64,000 nt of DNA from Candidatus Peregrinibacteria bacterium (GTDB taxonomy: Bacteria; Patescibacteriota; Gracilibacteria; UBA1369; LOWO2-01-FULL-3), in assembly GCA_026395515.1 (NCBI GenBank), contig JAPLYN010000001.1, positions 162,561 to 226,560 of the forward strand, read 5' to 3'. The stretch's first letter is position 1. Each line of letters starts with the position of its first letter. Positions 17,586 through 26,495 of this stretch are shown here, piece after piece. The position numbers were made by a program, and so were the translations under genes. The notes below the pieces were generated by a model. The model was not told where the DNA came from. It did no database searches and saw only the letters and a program-made list of their open reading frames with translations.

Positions 17586-18968
17586 ATGCAGAACACAAAT
17601 CAGAAAAACATCATAGAACTTATAAAGAGAAGTAATAAAATACTCGTTTTGCCGTCCTCTCCACCAGACGGAGACTCACTTGGCTCAGCCGTAGCTCTTT
17701 ATATGTCTTTGAGGAAGTTAGGTAAGGAAGTAACGGTAATTTGTGCCGATCCTGTACCAGATGTATATGACTTCCTTCCAAACATGAAAATTGTTGGAAA
17801 CAAGTTCATGTCTTCCAACGACTTCATCATTACTATCGACTGTAAGAAAATTAAGGTTGATAAGATAAAGAGTTCTATTGAAGACGATAAGGTAAACATC
17901 ATTTTGAGCCCTCTAGACGGTCATTTCTCAGAAGCTGACATTACATTCAATAAAGGTGAAATGTCCTACGATTTGATCATTACGGTAGATACAGCTGAAT
18001 TACAGCAATTACGTGGAATTTATGAGAATAACACTGAGATTTTCCATCAAGTACCTGTAATCAATATAGATCACCACATCTCTAATACTCACTTTGGAAA
18101 GATAAATCACGTGGATATTATGTCATCTTCCACTACTGAGTTGCTTTGTCCACTTCTTGAGGAAATGGCTAAGGATACAGGGGTAGATCTTATTGATGAA
18201 GATATTGCGACCTTGCTTTTGACAGGTATTATTACCGATACTGGAAGTTTCCAGAATGCGAATACTACGCCAAAATCCTTTGAAGTTGCTTCTGAGCTTA
18301 TTGCTTACGGAGCGCGTCAGCAAGAAATTATTCAATACATTTATAAAACTAAACAATTAAGCCAGCTCAAGCTTTGGGGTCGTGTACTTTCAAAAATTCA
18401 AACTGATGAAAAGCATCACATTGTCTGGTCTGTAGTAAGTCAGCAAGATTTACGTGATACCGGTAGTAGTGTGGATGAGACTGGAGATATTATTGATGAG
18501 CTTATGACCAATGCTCCAGGTGCAGAAGTAATTCTATTAATTAAAGAGAAAAAAGATAATTTTATATCTGTAAGTATTAGAACAACTAGCGCCAGCATCG
18601 ATGCCGCTGCAATCGCCGAAAAGTTCGGTGGTGGGGGACATACTCAAGCAGCTGGATTTGGTATGAATGATATTTCACTTAGGGATGCCGAATATAAAGT
18701 TGTTAATGCTGTAAAAGAGTTTCAAGCTCAAAGAAAGTCTCCAGCCGAATTTGAAAGTAGGATTGTATTAGCTCCTGAGATTCAAGCTCCTGAGATTCAG
18801 GCGCCTGTAGCAAAAGTAGAATCTGCACTACCAGAAATCGAGACAAAAAAGAAAGTAATTAAAAGAACTAAAGCTGAAGAAGATAACTTTAAATTTCATA
18901 GTCTCCATTCAGAACTAAAGGGAGATGAGCTCGGAGATGCCGGAATTGCTTACAAGTTTGAAGACTAA
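17586..18968 (+). CDS. DHH/DHHA1 phosphoesterase (NrnA-like), with C-terminal extension
   Basis: A 460-residue protein of the NrnA family, which degrades very short RNAs and pAp. Motif I reads PPDGDSLGSA (residues 26-35), the DHH motif is IDHHISNTHFG (161-171), and the DHHA1 motif is GGGGHTQAAGF (about 348-358). Motif I normally begins with His (HxxPDxD), but here that position is Ser, so metal binding may be altered. About 95 residues are added after DHHA1, with a tandem EIQAP repeat and a charged tail; typical NrnA has 310-330 residues. It overlaps the opposite-strand gene by 4 nt. Confidence 0.85.
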   Translation: MQNTNQKNIIELIKRSNKILVLPSSPPDGDSLGSAVALYMSLRKLGKEVTVICADPVPDVYDFLPNMKIVGNKFMSSNDFIITIDCKKIKVDKIKSSIEDDKVNIILSPLDGHFSEADITFNKGEMSYDLIITVDTAELQQLRGIYENNTEIFHQVPVINIDHHISNTHFGKINHVDIMSSSTTELLCPLLEEMAKDTGVDLIDEDIATLLLTGIITDTGSFQNANTTPKSFEVASELIAYGARQQEIIQYIYKTKQLSQLKLWGRVLSKIQTDEKHHIVWSVVSQQDLRDTGSSVDETGDIIDELMTNAPGAEVILLIKEKKDNFISVSIRTTSASIDAAAIAEKFGGGGHTQAAGFGMNDISLRDAEYKVVNAVKEFQAQRKSPAEFESRIVLAPEIQAPEIQAPVAKVESALPEIETKKKVIKRTKAEEDNFKFHSLHSELKGDELGDAGIAYKFED

Positions 18969-19207
18969 TTAGCTGGCGGTGGAGTAGTAGGAGAAGGCAC
19001 AGAAGGTGCAGTCGTAGGTGTTTGCACACCTGCTCCAGGATTCAATTTCATCACAGGGCTATTGTTTGAAGGCTGAGTAACTTTTGCGTTATCACCAGTT
19101 TTAACGACTGAATAAATGAAGCTCGCAATTGCAATAGCTGCAACAATAAGAGCTGCAATTGCTGTAGGGAAGAATTTTTTCTCGTCTCCTTTTTTGTATT
19201 CTGGCAT
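18965..19207 (-). CDS. Small single-pass membrane protein with Pro/Thr-rich tail
   Basis: An 80-residue protein. A charged N-terminus (MPEYKKGDEKK) precedes one strong membrane helix (about residues 14-35, TAIAALIVAAIAIASFIYSV) and a Pro/Thr/Ser-rich tail that would lie outside. It lies 12 nt downstream of the SLH protein gene, so the two are probably co-transcribed. No known family. It could tether or space an envelope complex, but nothing proves this. Confidence 0.6.
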   Translation of the reverse strand: MPEYKKGDEKKFFPTAIAALIVAAIAIASFIYSVVKTGDNAKVTQPSNNSPVMKLNPGAGVQTPTTAPSVPSPTTPPPAN

Positions 19208-19219
19208 ATTTAGAAATTA

Positions 19220-20542
19220 TTAAAATGAAGTAGTTTTTCCTGATCTAGAATCTAAAATTACATCATCCGTACGTTCATATTTAAACGTGTAATTTGCTTT
19301 TGTGCTGTAATAGTAATCTACAGGACCATTTCCAGCTCCTAGAGCATCAGTGAGGATTATTGTTTTTTCAGGCAAAGAATTTAAAGTATCCATTCCTTTA
19401 TTTTTAATCAGAATCATTTTCATAATATTGCTCAAAACATCGGTATAGTCTTCAGCATTTGTGGCTGGCAACTCTTTATATACTAAAGTTCCAAGCATTG
19501 CTTTTATGGCTTGTTGTAACTGAAATCCTAGAGCACCATTGCCAAATTCCGTGTAGATTGCCAATACCTTTTTATTTTTCAAATAAACATACCAATCAAC
19601 CATTCTGGAATTTTGATACACCACTTCGTAAGCATCTAAATCTTTCAATTTAAATTTTTTATAAGCAGCTCCAGGAAAAGCATTTTTTATATTTGTGAAA
19701 TATTGATCGGTTACCATGTTTCCGGCATTTGCATCAAGAGTAACAGTCACCACTGCAGAATTTGGGTATACTCTCGTGGCTGAGAATTGAGAATATTGTT
19801 TGTCTGGTTTGATGAAAACTACCTGGTTATTATCTTTAACAACTTTCCAGTTTTTATCGTCAAATTTAATTTGGAAGGGAAGATTGTCGCCATTATAGGT
19901 GTTCCAATTTATTTCCAATGGGAATGGCTCACCTTTATTATTTTGTACCGTCATCATGCGGAAAACCAATTCTGCAAACGCTGCTCTAGTCATTGATTGG
20001 TCTGGATGAACGGCACCGTAATCATCAGAAAGAATAATATTGTGGTCACGTCCGTACTGAATATGAGAAGCATACCAAGCCTCTTTTTTTACATCTGTAA
20101 AAACATTATCAGGCACAGTCGCAGGTAACTGAACTTTAGCTGCTGTAGCTAAAATTTTCATAGTTTCTGCAAGATTAACTGGATCAGTTGGTTTGAAAGT
20201 TCCATCTTTGTATCCTCCAATTATTCCAGCAGCTTTTCCTCCCATTACATATGGGAAAAACCAAGCCTCCTTTTTTACATCTGGAAATACAAAGACATAG
20301 CTTCCATCAGTCTTAATATTCAAAGCACTTGTAATAATTTTTACTGCTTCTGCTCTATTTACTAATTTGCCTGGACCAAAAGTTCCATCAGCATATCCTT
20401 TGATAATATTCTTATCAGCTAAGAATTCTATCGCTTGAAAATTCTTGTTATCCGCAGGGACATCAGGAAAAGTAGCGGCATTCGCATTCAACGAAAGCGC
20501 AAAAAATAATACAGGAAGGAGGTGAATCTTTTTCATAAGCAT
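19220..20542 (-). CDS. Secreted protein with three SLH repeats and a C-terminal beta domain
   Basis: A 440-residue protein (438 if the second ATG at 20536 is used). The signal peptide KKIHLLPVLFFALSLNANA ends before ATFPDV. Three SLH repeats follow: about residues 24-70 (LADKNIIKGYADGTFGPG), 88-132 (AAGIIGGYKDGTFKPTD) and 148-197 (DHNIILSDDYGAVHPDQ). The C-terminal 230 residues form a PsbP/Mog1-like region (LPFQIKFDDKNWKVVKDNNQ). Three repeats are the classical complete wall-binding unit. The order is reversed relative to the SLH protein at 16144, where the anchor is C-terminal. Confidence 0.82.
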   Translation of the reverse strand: MLMKKIHLLPVLFFALSLNANAATFPDVPADNKNFQAIEFLADKNIIKGYADGTFGPGKLVNRAEAVKIITSALNIKTDGSYVFVFPDVKKEAWFFPYVMGGKAAGIIGGYKDGTFKPTDPVNLAETMKILATAAKVQLPATVPDNVFTDVKKEAWYASHIQYGRDHNIILSDDYGAVHPDQSMTRAAFAELVFRMMTVQNNKGEPFPLEINWNTYNGDNLPFQIKFDDKNWKVVKDNNQVVFIKPDKQYSQFSATRVYPNSAVVTVTLDANAGNMVTDQYFTNIKNAFPGAAYKKFKLKDLDAYEVVYQNSRMVDWYVYLKNKKVLAIYTEFGNGALGFQLQQAIKAMLGTLVYKELPATNAEDYTDVLSNIMKMILIKNKGMDTLNSLPEKTIILTDALGAGNGPVDYYYSTKANYTFKYERTDDVILDSRSGKTTSF

Positions 20543-20584
20543 TAAGAATATAGCACTCTTAATAACGCTGCTTCAAACGAAATA

Positions 20585-21937
20585 TTACGAATATAGTAAT
20601 TCGCCAGGTGTATATCTATCTAAATTTTCTTCGCCGATGAGTTTTACTAAACGCTCAACGACCTTTTCCATTTTGACAGTTTCTTGTATACCCTTTTTCA
20701 TATCTCTAATGATAGCATTGCCTTCTCTTACTTCTGTTAAGCCTAGAAGAACTGTATATGGAACTTTAAATTTATCAGCAATTCTTAACTGAACATTTAT
20801 TGATCCTTTTCCTAGGGCTCCCATAGTTTTTAAACCAGCGTCTCTCAATTGATCAATCAAAGGAAGACATTTTCTCTTCGCTTCATTTCCTAACTGAGCC
20901 ACGAAAACGTGTAAGAAATCCTTTGAAGGAGCATGCACTTTTTCACGTTTCATACATGCGATAATTCTTTCAATACCAGCAGCCATACCTACGGCTGGAG
21001 TTGGTTGTCCGCCCATAAGTTCTATTAATCCATCATAACGTCCACCACCACCGATAGCGTTTTGAGCTGCTTCACCTTTTTCTACTTCGGCAAATTCAAA
21101 TACAGTTTTTGCATAATAATCCAAACCACGAACCAATTTAGGATTTTCTTCATAAACTAATCCCATTTCATCCAAGTAACCTTTTAATTCAGTATGGAAA
21201 TCCAAAGACTCTTTATCTAAATAATCTTTCATTAATGGAGCCAATTGAGCCAAGATCTTGCAGTCCTCCTGTTTGCAATCTAGAAGACGCATTGGATTGC
21301 TTGTAAGTCTGTAGCGGCAATCTTCACATAGAGAACGTTCTTTACCTGTGTAGTAATCCTGTAGAACCTGCATATATTTCTTTCTAGCTTCAGGAGTACC
21401 GATAGTATTTATTTGTAATTTCAAAACTTTATGAACGCCTAAATCCTGATAAATTTTAGAAGCTAATTGAATAATTTGTGCATCCAAAGCGGCATCACTT
21501 TCACCAATAATCTCAAAACCAAACTGCCAGAATTGACGATAACGACCTTTTTGTGGTCTGTCATATCTGAAATGAGGCTCATAATAATAGAGCATTAAAG
21601 GTTGTGGCAATTGGCTCATATTATTCTGAATGTAGCTGCGCACTACGCCAGCCGTACCCTCAGGTTTCAATGTGAGACTGCGTCCCTTTCTATCTTGAAA
21701 AGTGTACATTTCTTTTGAAACGATATCTGATGTATCTCCAATGCTTCTCTTAAATACTTCCGTAAATTCAAACACAGGCGTACTAATACGTCTAAAACCA
21801 GCCTGTCTAGCTCTATGTCTCACCACTTTCTTGATAAAAGTGTGATATTCATGATCAGCCGGTAAGATGTCATGTACTCCTTTTGGAGTCTGAAATGGAG
21901 GCTTCTGAACTACAATCTCATCGGATTCTTCTGCCAT
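20585..21937 (-). CDS. hisS: Histidyl-tRNA synthetase
   Basis: A 450-residue class II aminoacyl-tRNA synthetase charging tRNA-His. Signatures include KPEGTAGVVRSYIQN, RYRQFWQFGFEIIG (motif 2), the histidine-binding LVRGLDYYAKTVFEF (HisA), and AIGGGGRYDGLIELMGG. The C-terminal anticodon-binding domain starts near residue 335. A Cys cluster (CEDCRYR and CKQEDC) near residues 198-220 may bind zinc, as in some bacterial HisRS. It has its own promoter and is monocistronic. Confidence 0.96.
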   Translation of the reverse strand: MAEESDEIVVQKPPFQTPKGVHDILPADHEYHTFIKKVVRHRARQAGFRRISTPVFEFTEVFKRSIGDTSDIVSKEMYTFQDRKGRSLTLKPEGTAGVVRSYIQNNMSQLPQPLMLYYYEPHFRYDRPQKGRYRQFWQFGFEIIGESDAALDAQIIQLASKIYQDLGVHKVLKLQINTIGTPEARKKYMQVLQDYYTGKERSLCEDCRYRLTSNPMRLLDCKQEDCKILAQLAPLMKDYLDKESLDFHTELKGYLDEMGLVYEENPKLVRGLDYYAKTVFEFAEVEKGEAAQNAIGGGGRYDGLIELMGGQPTPAVGMAAGIERIIACMKREKVHAPSKDFLHVFVAQLGNEAKRKCLPLIDQLRDAGLKTMGALGKGSINVQLRIADKFKVPYTVLLGLTEVREGNAIIRDMKKGIQETVKMEKVVERLVKLIGEENLDRYTPGELLYS

Positions 21938-21979
21938 AGTGTGGAAGGATAAGAAATATACGTGAACACGCTAGGTGCT

Positions 21980-22007
21980 ATTCTACCACATGTTTTGCTT
22001 ATTTCAA
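21980..22007 (-). promoter_or_regulatory. Promoter of hisS
   Basis: Minus-strand TTGAAA (22002-22007) and TAGAAT (21980-21985) with a 16-nt spacer. It implies a leader of about 37 nt, longer than at most genes here. Confidence 0.6.
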
Positions 22008-22027
22008 GATAAATGATGCAGCCATTA

Positions 22028-23083
22028 TCACCAAATTTCAAAAGAAGTTGTCGGAACGATATTGGTCTTTTTCTTAAATTTCTTTGGATTAGCTTCGTAT
22101 AAATAATAGCCGGCTGCTGCTATCATTGCAGCATTGTCTGTGCAGTAATTGAAGGATTGAGGATGTCTGAAAATTATTTTTCTATCAAATCTCTGATTGA
22201 AAATATTTAATTTTTGCTGAATCATTTCTCTCAGTCTTTTATTGGCAGATACTCCACCAGCCAAATGAATTTCTTTTATTTTTGGGAATTTTTCTGCCGC
22301 CATTATTAATTTTTCACTCAAAACTTGCACCACAGCCTCTTGAAAACTCGCCGCCATATCCGCTTTATATTTTTCATCCATCGTCCCTACAACTTTTTTT
22401 GTTGCATTCAAAACAGATGTTTTTAACCCTGAAAAACTGAAATTTAAACTACCTTTCTCCAGAAAGGCTTGAGGTAATTTGAACTTCATCGCATCTCCAT
22501 TTAAAGCAAGTTTGGAGATTGCTGGTCCACCTGGATATCCCAAACCAAGAATTCTCGCCACTTTATCAAAAGCTTCTCCAGCCGCATCATCTAAAGTCTC
22601 TCCTAAAATTTTAAATTTATGATGATCGGTCATTAATATAAGCTCATTATGACCACCGGAAACTGTCAGAATTAGAATAGGGAACTCCGGTTCACTTTTT
22701 TCTTCACCATTCTCTTCATAAAGCCAATTAGAATAAATATGTCCGACAATGTGTTGAACAGGAATAAGAGGCTTATTCTTTACATAAGAAATAACGCTCG
22801 CAGTTTCTGTTCCGATAATCAGAGAACTAATTAATCCTGGGCCTCTAGTAATTGCTAAAGCTTCAATATCATCCCAATCACAGCCACCTTTCTCCAAACA
22901 CTCTTCCAATACCGGTATCATTTTTAATACGTGTTCTCTTGCTGCCACTTCTGGCACGACACCTCCAGTTTTTGCATGCAGGTCAATTTGAGAAGCAATA
23001 ATATTCGCCAAAACTTTACGGCCATCTTCTACAATTGCCGCTGCTGTTTCGTCGCATGATGATTCTATGCTCAAGATTTTCAT
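22028..23083 (-). CDS. tsaD: tRNA N6-threonylcarbamoyladenosine transferase TsaD
   Basis: A 351-residue Kae1/Qri7/TsaD protein of the ASKHA fold that transfers threonylcarbamoyl to A37 of ANN-decoding tRNAs. Visible motifs are LSIESSCDETAAAIVEDG (residues 4-21), the metal-binding HIVGHIYSNW (about 115-124), TVSGGHNELIL, and NCTDNAAMIAAAG-like YCTDNAAMIAAAGYY near 320. The partner TsaB is at 42630-43283; TsaC and TsaE are not in the window. Its start overlaps the end of the HD-GYP gene by 4 nt. Confidence 0.96.
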   Translation of the reverse strand: MKILSIESSCDETAAAIVEDGRKVLANIIASQIDLHAKTGGVVPEVAAREHVLKMIPVLEECLEKGGCDWDDIEALAITRGPGLISSLIIGTETASVISYVKNKPLIPVQHIVGHIYSNWLYEENGEEKSEPEFPILILTVSGGHNELILMTDHHKFKILGETLDDAAGEAFDKVARILGLGYPGGPAISKLALNGDAMKFKLPQAFLEKGSLNFSFSGLKTSVLNATKKVVGTMDEKYKADMAASFQEAVVQVLSEKLIMAAEKFPKIKEIHLAGGVSANKRLREMIQQKLNIFNQRFDRKIIFRHPQSFNYCTDNAAMIAAAGYYLYEANPKKFKKKTNIVPTTSFEIW

Positions 23084-23874
23084 GTGGGCATTCTACCCAA
23101 TACAGGAGTACTTCTCAAGATAGCTTCTGGATCATTCAAAAAAGCTTCTGCCACATCTGGATGAAAATGACTTCCAGCAGATTCCCTAATTGCATGCACT
23201 ATTGCATCAATTGAACGCGGTTCTCTTCCAGGTCTTTTTTTTATCATTGCATCCAGGGCATCAGCAACTTGAACTATAGATGACGGAATTTCCACTTCTT
23301 CACTTCCTTGAGCAACATAACCATCATGATCAAATCTTTGATGATGACCTCTAATCATTTTTACAGTTGAATCATCGAGACTTAGTAATTCACCAATTCT
23401 TGCTCCCATTTCTGGATGCCAAGCCACCACATTTTTTCCACCCTGATCTAGCTTTCCCTCAAAATCTATCAATCCTCTTATTTGTGGATCAATTTTTCCT
23501 AAATCATGTATGAGTCCACCTTGAGTTATATCGTCCACTTCTTTGGTAGAAAGACCCATTCCAATTGCCAATTTTCTCGCAATTATTGAAGTCCCGCCCA
23601 TATGTTGAACCAATCTTGGATAATCTCCAGACACAGCCTTTGCTAGCATAGCAGGTATGCCTTTATATTTTAAACCAGCCAAAGATGCATTTGTTCCAAA
23701 TTCTTGTCTCACTCTCTCCGCAATTTTCATTACAACATCTCTCGCTTTTGCATCCACAAATTCTTCAAGATCAGGATGTCTACCAACAATCATTCCAGTA
23801 GCATCCAGAACCCTCGTTCCAAAATCTACTGGCTCCACTAATTGTGAATCTTTGCTTACGTGCATGAAATTCAT
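23080..23874 (-). CDS. HD-GYP-like phosphohydrolase
   Basis: A 264-residue HD-domain protein. The metal-binding motifs are in order: HDLGKID (about 144-150), WHPEMGA (about 173-179), GHHQRFDHDGY (about 197-207), then ADALDAM and KRPGREPRS near 228-245. HD-GYP enzymes hydrolyse cyclic dinucleotides such as c-di-GMP, but the GYP triad here reads DGY without the Pro, so substrate is uncertain. No GGDEF protein is visible nearby. It overlaps tsaD by 4 nt, which implies translational coupling. ATG at 23865 is an alternative start. Confidence 0.82.
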   Translation of the reverse strand: MNFMHVSKDSQLVEPVDFGTRVLDATGMIVGRHPDLEEFVDAKARDVVMKIAERVRQEFGTNASLAGLKYKGIPAMLAKAVSGDYPRLVQHMGGTSIIARKLAIGMGLSTKEVDDITQGGLIHDLGKIDPQIRGLIDFEGKLDQGGKNVVAWHPEMGARIGELLSLDDSTVKMIRGHHQRFDHDGYVAQGSEEVEIPSSIVQVADALDAMIKKRPGREPRSIDAIVHAIRESAGSHFHPDVAEAFLNDPEAILRSTPVLGRMPT

Positions 23875-23925
23875 TATTGGAAGTAAAGATTAAACAAAAA
23901 ACTCGAAAAGTACAAGAAAATAGGG

Positions 23926-23931
23926 TATAAT
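23926..23931 (+). promoter_or_regulatory. -10 box of the CCA-adding enzyme gene (leaderless)
   Basis: A perfect TATAAT preceded by GGG and followed by exactly 6 nt before ATG 23938. I see no convincing -35 box. Confidence 0.6.
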
Positions 23932-23937
23932 TAAGCC

Positions 23938-25296
23938 ATGAAATCCACCTCATTGGAAGTAATTGAAGATCTGAAAAAAGCCGGTTATGAAGCCTATTGG
24001 GCTGGTGGTTGTGTACGCGACATGCTTCTAGGAATTCAGCCTAAGGATTTTGATATAGTCACTTCGGCAAAGCCAGACGACATTGAGAGAATATTAGAAC
24101 ACACTATCCCGATTGGAAAACAATTTGGTGTAATTCTTGCCATAAAAAATGGTCATCATTTTGAAATTGCCACTTTCCGTTCTGACGCTGGCTACAGCGA
24201 TGGTCGTCGTCCTAATGCTGTGGAATTCACAAATGCTAAGGAAGATGCTCTACGACGTGATTTTACCATCAATGCGATGTTCTATGATCCTTCCACTGAT
24301 CAAGTTATGGATTATGTGAATGGACAGCAGGACATGCGTGATAAATTAATTCGTTTTATTGGTAATCCTGAAGAACGTATCAAAGAAGATAATCTTCGTA
24401 TTCTTCGTGCAGTCCGTTTCAAAAATGCTTTTGATTTTCAATATCACCCAGATACTTATCAGGCAATAAAGAAACATGTTCAGCTTATTAAAAATATTTC
24501 TCCAAATCGTATTGCTGATGAACTGAATAAAATGATTATGGGTAAAAATCCCGCTCGCGCGTTTGAAGAACTATTTGAAATTGGAGCTTTAGAAATTATC
24601 ATTCCTGAGCTTTGTAAATTAAAGGGACTCGCTCAACCTCTCATCTATCATCAGGAAGGGGATGTATGGGATCATTCAATGAAGGCCCTAAATAGTCTCA
24701 CCGATGAAGACATAGATCCAGATCCACTTCCAGCTGAACCAGCATCTCTCGCACTCAAGTGGGCTACGCTTCTTCACGACATTGGTAAGTACGAAACATT
24801 TGCTCAAGATCAGGAGAGAATTCGTTACAATCATCACGCCGAAGTGGGCTCTGAAATTGCCAAAAAAATTCTCACTCGTCTAAATTTCCCAAACAAAATA
24901 ATCGATCGCGTGTATTGGCTCATTCGTCATCACATGATGATTGTTCCACTTGTGGAAATGAGTGATGGTAGACGTCGTCACTGGTTTCTTGAGCCAGGTT
25001 TTGAAGAACTTTTGGAATTAAACCGCGCTGATACCGTGGGTACTACGCCTATAGATCTCAGCCTTTATGAAAAGCTAAAACTCCTTTATCATCACGAAAT
25101 TGCAAAATTAAAACTCATGCCTAAGAATCTACTTAAAGGCGAGGAAATTATGAAAATTTGCAATATAACAGAAGGAGCAAAAGTTGGTGAAATTCTCAAA
25201 GAACTTCGAGACCTTCAACTTTCTCACGAATTAAAAAACAAAGATGACGCCAAGAAATATCTCCAAAAGAAATATTCTTCTAAAGCATCTTCTTAG
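23938..25296 (+). CDS. cca: CCA-adding tRNA nucleotidyltransferase (HD-domain type)
   Basis: A 452-residue class II nucleotidyltransferase. The N-terminal polymerase head has GGCVRDMLLG (residues 23-32), the catalytic DFDIVT (37-42) and RRDFTINAMFYDP (about 113-125). The neck matches EDNLRILRAVRFKNAF. An HD domain follows (LLHDIGKYE near 280, NHHAEVGSEI near 302). It repairs or adds the 3' CCA of tRNAs; poly(A) polymerases share the fold, so polyadenylation cannot be excluded. The tRNA-Gly in this window already encodes CCA. It overlaps the convergent membrane-protein gene by 17 nt. Confidence 0.92.
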   Translation: MKSTSLEVIEDLKKAGYEAYWAGGCVRDMLLGIQPKDFDIVTSAKPDDIERILEHTIPIGKQFGVILAIKNGHHFEIATFRSDAGYSDGRRPNAVEFTNAKEDALRRDFTINAMFYDPSTDQVMDYVNGQQDMRDKLIRFIGNPEERIKEDNLRILRAVRFKNAFDFQYHPDTYQAIKKHVQLIKNISPNRIADELNKMIMGKNPARAFEELFEIGALEIIIPELCKLKGLAQPLIYHQEGDVWDHSMKALNSLTDEDIDPDPLPAEPASLALKWATLLHDIGKYETFAQDQERIRYNHHAEVGSEIAKKILTRLNFPNKIIDRVYWLIRHHMMIVPLVEMSDGRRRHWFLEPGFEELLELNRADTVGTTPIDLSLYEKLKLLYHHEIAKLKLMPKNLLKGEEIMKICNITEGAKVGEILKELRDLQLSHELKNKDDAKKYLQKKYSSKASS

Positions 25297-26431
25297 ATTT
25301 TAAGAAGCTCATGTATTCAACTTTGGTCATTACTAGACTTCCAAGTCCTGTTAAACAAAGAACCATGTTTGCAGCCCATCCCACAAAAGGAATCAAGCAA
25401 ACCACATGATAAATAAATAGAGCTAAAGCCCATATTCCAAAAAGTTTTCTTTTGCCAATTTCTACCTTTCCTTTTTTATAACTAAACATCATTCCTCCAA
25501 TCCAAGAGGCAATAAAAATCTGGCCAATGTACATCGACATCATTAATCCTGCAAAAGCTATTAAAGCCAAAGGAATTCCAACCATAGTGACCATCAAAAT
25601 AATTCCGCCAATCATTACTGCAAGCATCGCTAATAATCCTAATCCAAAAGCTTTTAAAGCTGATTTATGAATTTTCTCTCCAGCCGACATTACGAACTTT
25701 GGAGCGTATAAAACAAAGAGTAAAGCTAACAATAAAGAAGAAAGATAAACGAAAAATTTATGAATTAAAAACCATCCTGTAAACTTATTCATAAAGTCTC
25801 CTCTCTCCACTTTTGCAAATGTAGTTTTTCCTTTTACTACATCTTGTGGAACAGTGATTTCTTCTCTAGATTTGTAGTCCAAATTTCCAAGGACTTTTGC
25901 AGCAGGATTAATAATAAAATCATCTTCCGCAGTTACGTTTACATCTTTCCCCACTGTTCCATTCAAAATAAATTTTCCTGTAAATCCTTTCAATTCTCCC
26001 TTTACCTGACCATCAAGAGTCAAAGCTCCAGCAGCAACGTACATATTTCCATTCACAAATGCCTTTTTACCAATCTCCACTTGCCCACCAGCAGCCAAAA
26101 CATCTTCGCCAACTTTTCCATAAATGGAAACTTCTCCTCCCATTACGCGTATATCACCAATCACGTCTCCCATCACAACAACTCTTCCTCCAGCCACAAC
26201 TAGATCCTGTCCTACATTTCCATTTATAGTGACATTTCCACCTGTAATGTATAAATCATTCATCACATCAGCATCTACACTTCCATTATTAGCAACAACA
26301 TAAGCATCATCTAATATTTTTTCAGGAATGAGTAAATTCTCAGCTTGTTTAAAAACTGCTGCTTGAGAAACAGGCATGATAAACATGCTCATTGCTACCG
26401 CAAGAATAAACTTAGAAAACATTTTTTTCAT
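25280..26431 (-). CDS. Bactofilin-like repeat protein with four C-terminal membrane helices
   Basis: Starting at ATG 26431 (an upstream in-frame ATG at 26467 would add 12 residues before the signal peptide), the protein has 383 residues. A signal sequence (FILAVAMSMFIMPVSQA) precedes about 150 residues of short Gly/Val/Asn-rich repeats, such as GNVGQDLVVAGGRVVVMGDV, typical of a right-handed beta helix as in polymer-forming bactofilin domains. The C-terminal 165 residues hold several membrane helices (near 215, 245, 275 and 330). The layout suggests an extracytoplasmic beta-helix tethered to the membrane. Function unknown. Confidence 0.8.
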   Translation of the reverse strand: MKKMFSKFILAVAMSMFIMPVSQAAVFKQAENLLIPEKILDDAYVVANNGSVDADVMNDLYITGGNVTINGNVGQDLVVAGGRVVVMGDVIGDIRVMGGEVSIYGKVGEDVLAAGGQVEIGKKAFVNGNMYVAAGALTLDGQVKGELKGFTGKFILNGTVGKDVNVTAEDDFIINPAAKVLGNLDYKSREEITVPQDVVKGKTTFAKVERGDFMNKFTGWFLIHKFFVYLSSLLLALLFVLYAPKFVMSAGEKIHKSALKAFGLGLLAMLAVMIGGIILMVTMVGIPLALIAFAGLMMSMYIGQIFIASWIGGMMFSYKKGKVEIGKRKLFGIWALALFIYHVVCLIPFVGWAANMVLCLTGLGSLVMTKVEYMSFLKSKKML

Positions 26432-26495
26432 TTGGAAGGGGTGAGGTTTATATATCTTACGATACAATAAGAATTATCTGTTTGCAAATATTCTC

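Noticed and set aside
18770..18815. APEIQ tandem repeat as a mobile or CRISPR-like repeat
   Set aside because: Only two short in-frame copies within a coding region; a local duplication in a linker.
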